DNA of 64,000 nucleotides from Narthecium ossifragum (lineage: Eukaryota; Streptophyta; Magnoliopsida; Dioscoreales; Nartheciaceae). This document shows positions 47,001 to 56,300 of this stretch, in pieces (positions within the stretch are counted from its first letter, which is position 1; each line of letters begins with the position of its first letter). Location of the stretch: positions 3,985,115 to 4,049,114 of the forward strand of contig OY986972.1 of NCBI GenBank assembly GCA_963920575.1, in the 5' to 3' direction. A program made the position numbers and the translations under genes. The notes below the pieces were generated by a model that did not search any database, was not told the DNA's origin, and saw nothing but the letters and a program-made list of their open reading frames with translations.

Positions 47001-49170
47001 GTCGGGAGTTATAATGGACACAGTCAATGCATTTTCTGGCGTCGAAGGGGGGGCTAGAGAGGAAGAGTCAGTGGATACAGGCGCCGGGGATAAACAAACG
47101 GTGCAAGACGTCTCTGCGCCGGTGGACCCAGTGCCCGAAGAGGAGGTCATCGAGGAGGATGGTGTCCGCACAGACGGAGTCATTGGCGAGGCACCTTCAA
47201 ATGTCATCGACGTGCCGAAGGATCCAATGCCCGAGGAGAATGTCAGCGAGGTACCTCCGTCTGTCAGCGAGGAGGGGGGTGTCCGCACAGATCGAGACAC
47301 CGGCGATGCCCCTGCGACTGTCATCGAGGAGGGTGGTGTCCGTCACGAGGATGCCACAGTTGAACATGTGAAAGTCGCGGGCATTAATACAACTGGTCAG
47401 GTCATCGAGGGGAAGGATGACACTGAAGGCCGCGGCGTTGGAGAAGCGATGGAGGAGGTGTCAGTTGAGAGGTCACTCGACAGTTATGCTGAAGAAGTAG
47501 ACCTTACTGGTGTGATGCAGAGCGAGGGCGTGGAGTATTTTTCGCGCCACGAGGTCGCGCCCGCCGTTAAAGGTGACGAGTATGCTTCGATGTCTCCACA
47601 TTCTGAGGAGTCTGCGCATGTGCACGAAGACTCCACTGTGGAAGTGAAGGTCCAGGAAAAAGACAGCTGGATCGAGATAAGTGAGCTACATGCAACTCCT
47701 GGAGCCCTTGCGGAGAAGATACAGTTGGTCGAGAAGGAATACCAGACCGCGACAAACTTGGGTCATGCAAGTGGGAATATTTCCAGGCCCATTGTCAATC
47801 AAACACCTTACCTACAAGACTCGAATGACGTCATTAAAACCTTAAGCGAGGAGGAGAAGGATGAACTGCGCTACATCGACCAGCTGGATGACGAGTGAGA
47901 TTTTCTTTCGATACGTACTTAAATGTTATTTTACGCGTTGTTTTCATTCATCCTACGCGTGTGTATTCGGTGATTTGATATGCGTTTATACTGAGTTTAG
48001 ATTTCTTATAAACTATGATACGCGTGTTTAGAGTTTTTTACACGCGTCTTTATGCTTATTCATATGCGTGGTTAAGTCTATTTAGATGGTATGTTTCAAT
48101 TTATTACGCATGTTTAAGGTAATATATACGCGTGTTTAAGGTAATATATACGCGTGTTGTTTGTTCTCTATACGCGTGGTTAACCTTATTTCTACTCGTG
48201 TTTAAGGTATTTTCTTATTATTTTATATGCAGAGCTACAATATTCGCTCATAGTATGGGATACTGTACGAGGGGGCAATTGATGGCTGTCATAAACAACC
48301 AGAGCTTAGAAGGGGACCTCATTGACGCCATCCAAGTAATTTTTTCTGTCCGCCCGATTCTCGCAGAGGGGGGTCGATGCTGTTTTTTCTCAAGCACCCG
48401 CCTTCATGTAAGTGGATTCGAATAGTTTTGAGGGTCACAGACTGAAGTATTTCACACTTGTTACTGATTAACTATTGTTACTGCAGGCCGCAATTGTTCA
48501 TGACCGTCATTCCCTTCGTGACTCACTCCTGCATGGTGCCAATACCTTTTCTTCACTGCCGAGTGTTGATGTGTGGTTCATCCCACTGCACTCCGGCTTT
48601 CACTGGCACTTGCTTGCAGTTGACCTCAAAGAAGGGATTTGTCGGCAATACACCTCGTCGTGGTCTCCCAGTGACGAAGAAGAAGCGGAGTATATGGCAA
48701 AATGGGTTGGGCGGGCACTCCAGACTTGGGTACCAGAGCTGTATGCTAGAGGGATGCAAGGCTCTGGGTGGTCTTACGTGCGGAGCAAGCCATACCTCAG
48801 TCAACGTGGATCGTAAGCTTTCTTTCAGTACATAATCTTTTTGTGCACTCCACCACGTACACTATATTGAATACCCTTTCACACTTTCTATTTTATCAAC
48901 AGCCTCGACTGCGGCGTATTTGTCCTGAAGTATGAGGAGCAGTTACAAATTTCAAACAACTGGGAAATAAGCGGCTTCGGTCAGGGGGATATGCATTTGC
49001 TTCGGGGACAGTTGGCCCTTCTATTGGTGAGAAATGGAAGACAACACATGCAATTACCCACTGTTCCGAGCACATTACATGGACCACTTAGGGACAAAGA
49101 GACCGGCCGGAAGCGCGGTAGGACAGCCAGCCGGGCGGTGCGACCAAGAACAACGAAGAAGAAGAAATAG
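44052..49170 (+). pseudogene. PMD-like/coiled-coil/Ulp1-like (C48) gene inside the MULE, damaged
   Basis: Exons, all with GT-AG borders and matching phase: 44052-44166, 44812-45653, 45746-45952, 46332-47894, 48233-48407, 48487-48812, 48903-49170. Together they encode about 1165 residues. In order: a basic start (MEAKFTKSKGKARKP); a region resembling the plant mobile domain/DUF1985 (DVAVILGLPMGG, FFILYMFAVFLF); a coiled coil (LRSDVDTLTQRIVAQDDAVR); a 30-residue repeat; a long acidic region; and a C48 peptidase domain with HWHLLAVDL, SQRGS and LDCGVFVL, ending in a basic tail (TGRKRGRTASRAV). Ulp1-type enzymes remove SUMO. The usual Asp of the triad appears to be Thr (RQYTSSW). One base too many near 46430-46450 and in-frame stops at 46786 and 46849 break the long exon, so this copy probably makes no full protein. 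Confidence 0.78.
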
Positions 49171-50200
49171 GCCGTGTTTACTGTGACTTGTCATGTGACT
49201 TTTCATGCATTTATGTAATTGCACTTTGGATTTATACCCTTATGATACTCGTTTATATGCCCATTCATATGCGCCTCTCTTCAGTTCATACGCGTGTTTA
49301 ATCCCATCTGTATGTGTTCTTATATGCGTTTATATGCGTGTTTGGGCTCATCCTGCACGTCTTTAAGTGTTTTTATACGCGTGTTTAACCCCAAGTGTAC
49401 GTGTTCTTATATGCGTTTATATGCGTGTTTTGTCTCATCCTGTGCGTCTTTATGTGTTTTTATACGCGCGTCTACAGCTATTATCGCAGTACAAGCACAG
49501 TTCAACTCATTTGAATATTACACTTGTACTAACACTATACTCTTGCAATGACAGTTTGTTTCCACACAACGCACTAGAACCTTCCGTTCAGTACATTTTT
49601 TCGTGATATACTCGAAACGGCGCGTGATTGCGTATCGTGCGAGTGCAAGTCTCAGTTCCTTCTTATCCGGAAAGGACTGACCGACAAATAATTCCGGCGC
49701 GTTTATAAAGAAATTTTCTTGAGCTTCAGGCGTTTCAAAATTGAGGATGTACTCGTCTTTCCCGTCTTCAACTGGCTCCCAAACGGGCATTTCATGTTCT
49801 TCGTAATCAGGATCCCAATCATCACCAAAATATATTTCATCGTATGTGTCATGCGTGTCCACACCGGGTCGAGTGAAAGGCCTGTGTACAGCAATGATTA
49901 CACGATTAAAACTGACGAAGTCACATACCTGGCTATGACTATATGCGCGCAAGAACTACATTAAGTACACGTACGAACTGTATTAAGGACGCGTAGGACC
50001 TATATTCAGGACGTGCAAGAACTAGACTAAGTACGAGTAGGAGCTATATTAAGTACGCGCAATACCTACATTAAGTACGCGCAATAACTACATTTAGTAC
50101 GCGCAATAACTACATTAAGTACGCATAATAACGACCATATGTAAGCGTAAGAAATACATTAAGTACGCGTACGAAGTACATTAAGTGCGCGCGGGTTAAC
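44330..50200. repeat. degenerate ACGCGT-centred repeat in introns and spacers of the MULE
   Basis: Clusters lie at about 44330-44760, 46020-46290, 47900-48225, 49240-49475 and 49970-50190, all outside exons. The common form is close to TATACGCGTGTTTAAGG. I count about twenty exact ACGCGT words, and many more differ by one base (ATGCGT, ACGTGT, ACTCGT, ACGCGC). The word is expected about twice in 7.7 kb of random DNA. In the last cluster the motif is read on the other strand. Confidence 0.85.
46516..46695 (+). repeat. 90-bp coding tandem repeat, two copies
   Basis: Two almost identical 90-bp units encode TPRSVSFREDVLEKEKAAPS plus IEGSVARRRR, and a third unit begins at 46696 and diverges at once. 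The reading frame is kept. The near identity of the copies points to a recent duplication. Confidence 0.95.
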
Positions 50201-50772
50201 TTTTTTACCCTTCCACCTCCGGTGTCAAGGCATTGAGCGACATCTCCTCCACCACATCCTTATTATTTTCGAGTTCTTCCCTTGGTGCCACGAGAGGGAC
50301 GTTCAGATCAATGTAGCCCAAAGAACTTGCAGTAGGTGCCGTCTCGAGAAATGTATCGCTATCACAACTGAGGCATTGTAGGGAAGCATTAGAACACAGG
50401 ACGAAGCCACTACTATTGACTACAAGAATTTTCGCTAGCATACCTTGTATTGTCTGCTTCTTGTAGGGCGGCGAACACTCTGATGGGTGGGCAAGATGGC
50501 CGGCCGAGGAGACGGAAGAGCCGGGCCAAGTCTCTGTCGTTTTCTAAACATATGAATGGACTATATGGGTCGTTGGGCTGCTCGAAGCTGATGAACAACT
50601 CGGCATTGGCTGGAGATAGGTCACAAAGCATATAGAAGCGAGTCTTCAGCTGCGTATAAGATAAGTCGGAAGAGAACTCCTCGAGCCGACTTGACCCACC
50701 ACGGTAATATGGAAGACCTTCGTCGTATACAATATCTCCATTGAAATGACATAGTAGCTGAACGCTCCCCAT
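49560..50772 (-). pseudogene. truncated MURA-type transposase (N-terminal part only)
   Basis: The first exon (50772-50444) encodes MGSVQLLCHFNGDIVYDEGL and a PB1-like N-terminal region typical of plant MURA proteins. A second exon (about 50367-50217) continues in phase (DTFLETAPTASSLGYIDLNV). A third block (about 49888-49570) holds an acidic linker and the MuDR DNA-binding region: ELFVGQSFPDKKELRLALAR, then YAITRRFEYITKKCTERK and VRCVETNCHC. The frame then ends. The catalytic DDE domain, about 300 residues in intact relatives, and the SWIM zinc finger are absent. The splice phase of the third block does not fit perfectly, so its limits are approximate. Confidence 0.75.
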
Positions 50773-51049
50773 CTCAGACCATACGATGAAGGCCACTCAT
50801 CCACCGTACGGGCCTAGATGCAAAGTGGTGATAGAACTGGAGGTATCTCCTCGGACTTAGCTTGCGTCTATGAAATATGGAGGAAGAATTGAGAAGAGGA
50901 GATAGAGAGGAAGCAATAGTGGCGGGAAGAACTATGGCGGGAGAGCAGTTCGCTGGCGGGAGAAAGACCTCCGGCGAGTACCTTCGGCACTGAGGTGACG
51001 GCGTATTCTACTATTTTTTCCCGGTTTGAATTCAAAATGTGGCTAATGG

Positions 51050-51256
51050 GTAATGATCGCATCTTCTGTTTAACCGGGAAGTTCATATTATAACATACAT
51101 GCCCATGTGGCTGGGCATGGCATGTATGTGGGCATGGGTAAGTGAGGGGTAAGATCGGGTTTTCCATGGCCAGGGGGTATTAACATGCAAAAAAACACGA
51201 TAAAGGTATTAAACCGGCAAAAGCAAAGTTTAGGGGTATTAAAATGCAAAAAATTC
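51050..51256. repeat. right terminal inverted repeat of the MULE
   Basis: This is the inverted partner of 43584-43790. Its outer end reads inward GAATTTTTTGCATTTTAATA. The two arms differ by scattered substitutions and small indels, so the insertion is not very recent. Confidence 0.85.
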
Positions 51257-51267
51257 TAAAGACACTC

Positions 51268-51491
51268 AGGCCTGTTTAGCTCCCATCCCGGATGGAATCA
51301 GGATCCGAAATCCACGGTATTCGCTTGGCGTCCGCTCACGATGAGCGGACGTCGATTTCGGTATCCGTCCTTGGATGGATTCCGATTTTTAGAATCCGTC
51401 GGTGAGCCAAACGCTGGGATTCGGGAATTCAGAATCCACAGATTCTGGGATCCAACGGATTCACCCCGATTCCTTCTTGCCAAATAGGCCC
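51268..51491. mobile_element. small Tourist-like MITE
   Basis: The ends GGCCTGTTTAGCTCCCATCC and, reading inward from the right, GGGCCTATTTGGCAAGAAGG are related inverted repeats; the flanking TCA and TTA are a possible degraded 3-bp duplication. The interior repeats GGATTC/GAATCC words. It sits directly beside the MULE target duplication. Confidence 0.55.
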
Positions 51492-53390
51492 TTATTTGCA
51501 CGCACGATGAATGTGTTATGATTCATCGGTGGTTTACCGAATCTTTATTCTATTTTATTGATAGATCACTACAAATAGACTAGATCATTTGATATGTATC
51601 TCATTATCGATTCGTGACACGTGATACACAAATCTTTTTTATTTATGAAAAGAAAAACAAAAAAAATCATATGACCAAGACTGGTATGTACTTCCACCAC
51701 CTTCCATTGCACTTTTTTCACATTGCATTGAGCTTCTCCATAGTCTCCTTTGAAGTTGATGGAAGGGTGAATCCTGGTTGGATGGCCATTTTAAACTTTC
51801 CATAGAATCCAACATTAATTTGCAATTCTCTTTTATGTTAAGATTTATGTCGCAATCAGTATATTTGTTATGAGAATTAAGTTTTATTGTGATTTCACGG
51901 TCGGCCCTATCGTTGTCAATATGCTCTAATATTATGCCAACTTCTACATTGTATGACTTTATGTCCACCAGATAAATGACTACACTCTTTCTTTAGCTTT
52001 TTCTAAAAGTTCTATGTTGCCGGTCCATTGGCAGACAAAAAAGATGAGAAAAATTCACTTTCTAAAACGTGACTTTCTAGATACTATGACACTCACTTTC
52101 CTATTTTCTTTCATTGGTTTCTGAATCAAACAAATCAAAGTAAAACTTGTACCCTGCTTACTAATGTCTACCTTCTAGCTTGGATCCTGATTTTTTGCAA
52201 TTCTTTCTCAATTTTAGGCTATTTAACAAAATGACCAATCTTACCAACTTTAGACCTAGTGATAAAATGTTACTCAAAGCTATGATTTGCATTTTTGTTC
52301 GAGTCGTTTGCATCCTTTTTATAGAAGAATAGACTAAAAGAGATAATTTTCGAAGTCACAAAAGGTGATATTTTTTTAACCGAATTACATGATATTCACA
52401 AGGGAAAAACATAAATTAAGGCAAATTTAAAAATTAAAATGGTAACCAAAAAGTGATTCATAATTTAAAAGTTGTTAATTTATCGTGTGAAAGATTTAAC
52501 GCGAGGCAATACTCAGCATTAAAAACTCCCCCCAAAAAGGAATAATCCACGTGTCCAGCACAGCCGCGTCAAAAAATCGTGCCACGCGACGTCCAATCCC
52601 CCCCGGAGATTTGATAGCCTCACCCCCGGCATCTCCAGAACCCGACGCCCCCCGGGCGCGCCGCACCCTGCCCCGCTTCCAGACCGCGCAGTCGAAATCC
52701 TCGGGGTCTGCATAGCAGCCGATCTCCGGTTCGAAAGCGAGTAAATGACGCGAGGATAACGATTGATTCCCGATTTTCTTGTTCCCAGGAATCCCACGTC
52801 CCGAAGTAACGCCCTTTTCCTCGTTTGCCGCCCCGCCCCTCTCCCCGCTGTCCGGTCCTGAACACCAAACAGTCCCCCCACCCACACCCCCAACACGCTG
52901 ACGTGTCTCACTAACAAGGTGGGTCCCATCCTGTTGTCACCGGAAACCCCACCTTAAAAAAGGACACTCGATTTGGGTTGGACACGGGTCCTTTTCTCGG
53001 GTTCGTTTTCCGGGTTGTGGAAGGTGTTCGTACCGGCCATAAAAGGAACATCCGAATCCTTCTTGTCCACGCCACCACATGATAAGCTATAAAACGGACT
53101 TATAAACCCGCCGATGATACGCCTAATTACTTATAAACTTTTTGATCTGCGTATCAATCCTCCCCTATTTATAGACCCCTCAAGTCCCCACGGTCTTTTC
53201 CCCATCTCTGTCGCACCTCTATCGCCTTCCTTTTTCTTGTCTCCTCTTTGTTCGCTCCTCTCTCTCTCGCCCTTCCCGAGCCCATCCCGCCCTCTCGATC
53301 CCCGAAACCCTAACCGTGACCCCGATCCTAGGACCCCCCCGCGGCCCGATCCGATCATCCACTGCCGGCTCTGGCTCCTGGCGCCGCCGG
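51492..53390. other. upstream region of the TOPLESS-related gene
   Basis: The first kilobase is AT-rich and featureless. From about 52500 the sequence turns GC-rich, and the long minus-strand frames there (52496-52929) are a by-product of composition. A G-box CACGTG (52548-52553), a CTATAAAACGG TATA-like word (about 53087), another in CTATTTATAGACC (about 53163), CT-rich patches and a telo-box-like AAACCCTAA (53306-53314) precede the ATG. Which TATA word is used cannot be told from sequence. Confidence 0.5.
52548..52553. promoter_or_regulatory. G-box in the TOPLESS-related promoter
   Basis: CACGTG lies about 840 bp upstream of the ATG, at the start of the GC-rich promoter region. Its function is inferred. 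Confidence 0.35.
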
Positions 53391-53391
53391 G

Positions 53392-56300
53392 ATGACGTCG
53401 CTCAGCCGGGAGCTCGTGTTCCTCATCCTCCAGTTCCTCGAGGAGGAGAGGTACTGGGAGAGCGTGCACAGGTATGCCCCTCCCTGGTTCTTGAATGCGT
53501 GGTTTGCTTTTGTGTTGGAATCGTCGCTTATTGGGGCGTAATCGCGTGGGTTTTGGGCGTTGTGTGAAGGTTGGAGCAGGAGTCGGGGTTCTACTTTAAC
53601 ATGAAGTACTTCGAGGATGTTGTGGTGGCTGGGAAGTGGGAGGAGGTGGAGCGGTATCTGTCCGGGTTCACCAAGGTTGATGACAACCGGTACTCCATGA
53701 AGATCTTCTTCGAGATCCGCAAGCAGAAGTACCTCGAGGCCCTGGACGGGTTTGGAATGCGTTTACTCTCTGTTTCTTGGTTCGGTTTGGTGGGTTTTTG
53801 GGCTATAATATTGGTTTCGTGCAGGAATGATCGCCACAAGGCGCTGGAGATCCTAATGAATGAACTAAAGGTGTTCTCACGGTTCAACGAGGAGCTCTTC
53901 AAGGAGATTACACATCTTCTCACGATGGATAACTTCAGGCAAGTTGATATCTGTGAGAATTGGGTCCGTCCTGATGCCTGTTTTGGTGGAATCTTGTGGT
54001 GGAGGAGGTATCTTAAATATCTTTGTTGCAGGGAGAACGAGCAGCTGCAGAAGTACGGGGATAGCAAGTCGGCGAGGGCCTTGATGCTTTCGGAGCTCAA
54101 GAAGCTGATCGAGGCCAATCCCTCATTCCGCGACAAGCTGCAGTTTCCGACCCTCAAGATTTCCCGCCTACGCACGCTTATCAACCAAAGGTTTGGTTAC
54201 TCTGCATGGCCAAAGTCTGTCCTTATAGGGGTTTTAATGGATTTGATTTCCTCATTGTGCTCATGACTGGGATTTATTCTGGACAGTTTGAATTGGCAGC
54301 ACCAACTTTGTAAGAACCCCAGACCAAGTCCTGATATTAAGACCCTCTTTTATGACCATTCTTGTTCCCAAGCAGCTAATGGTGCTCATGTGCCATCTCC
54401 TGCCCCTCCGCTGATGAATATAGTTCCAAAGCCCGTTTTCCCTCAAATGGGGGCACATGGGGTATGCAGTTATTTGGCTAACGTTAAACAGTTTTGGTTG
54501 AAGCACTTCTAGTAGTTCTTATGGTTGCAATTCCCTTGCAGCCTTTTCCACCAACAGCTGGGGTGGCACCTCTTCCAACATCTCTTACAGGTTGGATGGC
54601 TAATCCTTCTTCGATGCCCCATGCTGCTGTTTCTGGCGGTCCGATGGTCATGGGGACTCCTTCCAATCAAGGTAGATATACAGTAGCAGCAGACTCCATA
54701 TTACTAATGCAATATGCCCATTTTTCTAGTAAGTGCCAGTTTGCATTGGCCTGCAATAAGACCAACTTGCAAAGCTATATACACAATATCTGTGGAAATT
54801 ACTGATCCACTGAGTGCCTGTGGAAATTTAGGTTAGTGTTAGATCTGCTCCCTATTGCATCAGGACTTCTTGTTCACCTCTAGGCTCTAGCTAGTCGTGT
54901 TCCACATGGTGAATGATGCCTAGTTGGCTGGTGATTCGTATAGAAGAACACATCGTCCCTTTCAGAATGTACATCACACATTCTGGAATTTGGTCTTACA
55001 TAAAGCCTAGTTCTCATTTTATTTGCTTACTATCCATGTCCTTTTGGTACAGCATTTTGCGCCTAAACTAGATGGGAAACTAGAAATGTATTCTATTTTG
55101 AGTTTTTCAGTTAACTTTGTTCTTCACTTGCTTGAATTTTTTCAATCAAATATCCAAAGAGTAAGTTTTTCAAGACATGCTGTTCTTCATCTCCTTGATG
55201 GAGTCTTAGGCACTCAGTACAAGGTCAACTCACCTCGCCTCACTTTTTCTGAAGCTTTATGTTTATTTTGCTTGTCATGGCAGCTTCGGTCTTGAAGCGT
55301 CCTAGGACTCCACAAGCCAGCAATCCCACTGTGGATTATCACTTTGCAGATTCAGAAAATGTTTTCAAGCGAATGCGCCCTGTAGGACTGCCTGACGAGG
55401 TACATATCAAATTATAACCAACCCATGCTTAGCCTTTTGTTTCCTATTTAGTTTATGTTCCTAAGATGCTGATCTGACTTGGCTTTTTTGCTTTCAATGA
55501 GTATGCTATTAACTGTGCATCATCAGGTTCTAAGTTGTAAAGAGTTAACATATGTTACACTCATTTTTCGTTAGGATGTGCATCATGTTTGGTCATGACC
55601 GTTTTTGCAGGCTGGCATGCCTAGTGCACATATGTCTGCAGGTTATGCTGTTTTAACGCCTAGGTTCCAACTACATGATGAATTACCCAAGACCGTTGCC
55701 TTGACTTTAAATCAAGGTTCTTCTGTCATCAGCATGGATTTCCATCCTAATCAGCAGACTCTTCTTTTAGGTAGAAATCATGTCTGGATTTTTATCTCCT
55801 ACTTCTCATAAGAAAGTCCATAAGAAAGAGACTCAATGCAACTTATTTTCCATTTAATTTGCTGGTATGCTGTTGTTTCAGTTGGAACACAAGTTGGTGA
55901 TATTTTAGTCTGGGAGTTAATTTCCAGAGAGAGGCTCGCTTATAGAAAATTTAGTGTTTGGGACCTTCAAGCACGTTCAGTACAACTTCAGGTTTTGTAG
56001 CTTTGCTTGTAATGATCACTGTAGTTAATTTCTCCCTTCAATCACCACCTTACTGTAGTTGTATGATAAGCAGGCAGCTCTGGTAAAGGAGCCTTCTGTA
56101 TCTGTCACTCGTGTTACCTGGAGTTATGATGGAAATTGGATTGGTAAGTTAAAAGCAATAACTTAACATTCCTTTCTTATTCAAACTTAAGTTCGTCACT
56201 TATCATAAGGTACAGTGCTGAAAGCAAATTGATAGTCTGATACTATTGTCATGATCTATGTGATTCCAAATACCACCTATTGTTCTTTCAGGTGTTGCCT

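Larger units (their letters stand above)
43584..51256. mobile_element. 7.7-kb MULE carrying a Ulp1-like protease gene and a truncated MURA
   Basis: The flanks CAAAGACAC (43575-43583) and TAAAGACAC (51257-51265) form a 9-bp target duplication with one mismatch. The terminal inverted repeats extend over about 200 bp and share GCATCTTAATACCC- and AAACCCGATCTTACCCCTCA-type sequence. Inside are a seven-exon gene on + (44052-49170) ending in a C48/Ulp1-like domain, and on - (50772 to about 49560) the N-terminal part of a MURA transposase. This layout resembles the ULP-carrying MULEs known as Kaonashi (KI) in Arabidopsis and other plants. With no DDE domain it should depend on another element for movement. 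Confidence 0.88.

Noticed and set aside
47567..47770. Minus-strand frame opposite the acidic region of the MULE gene
   Set aside because: It is a shadow of the coding strand, which has consistent splice phases and acidic codon bias.
48310..48410. Suspected frameshift in exon 5 of the MULE gene
   Set aside because: A second frame looked plausible, but the splice phases of exons 5 and 6 agree in the first frame (SVRPILAEGG...TRLH), so no shift is needed there.
52496..52929. Three overlapping minus-strand frames of 82-136 codons
   Set aside because: They lie in the GC-rich promoter of the TOPLESS-related gene, have no homology that I recognise, and overlap each other in different frames.
53591..54184. 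A 197-codon minus-strand frame
   Set aside because: It is antisense to TOPLESS exons 2 to 4 and runs across their introns.
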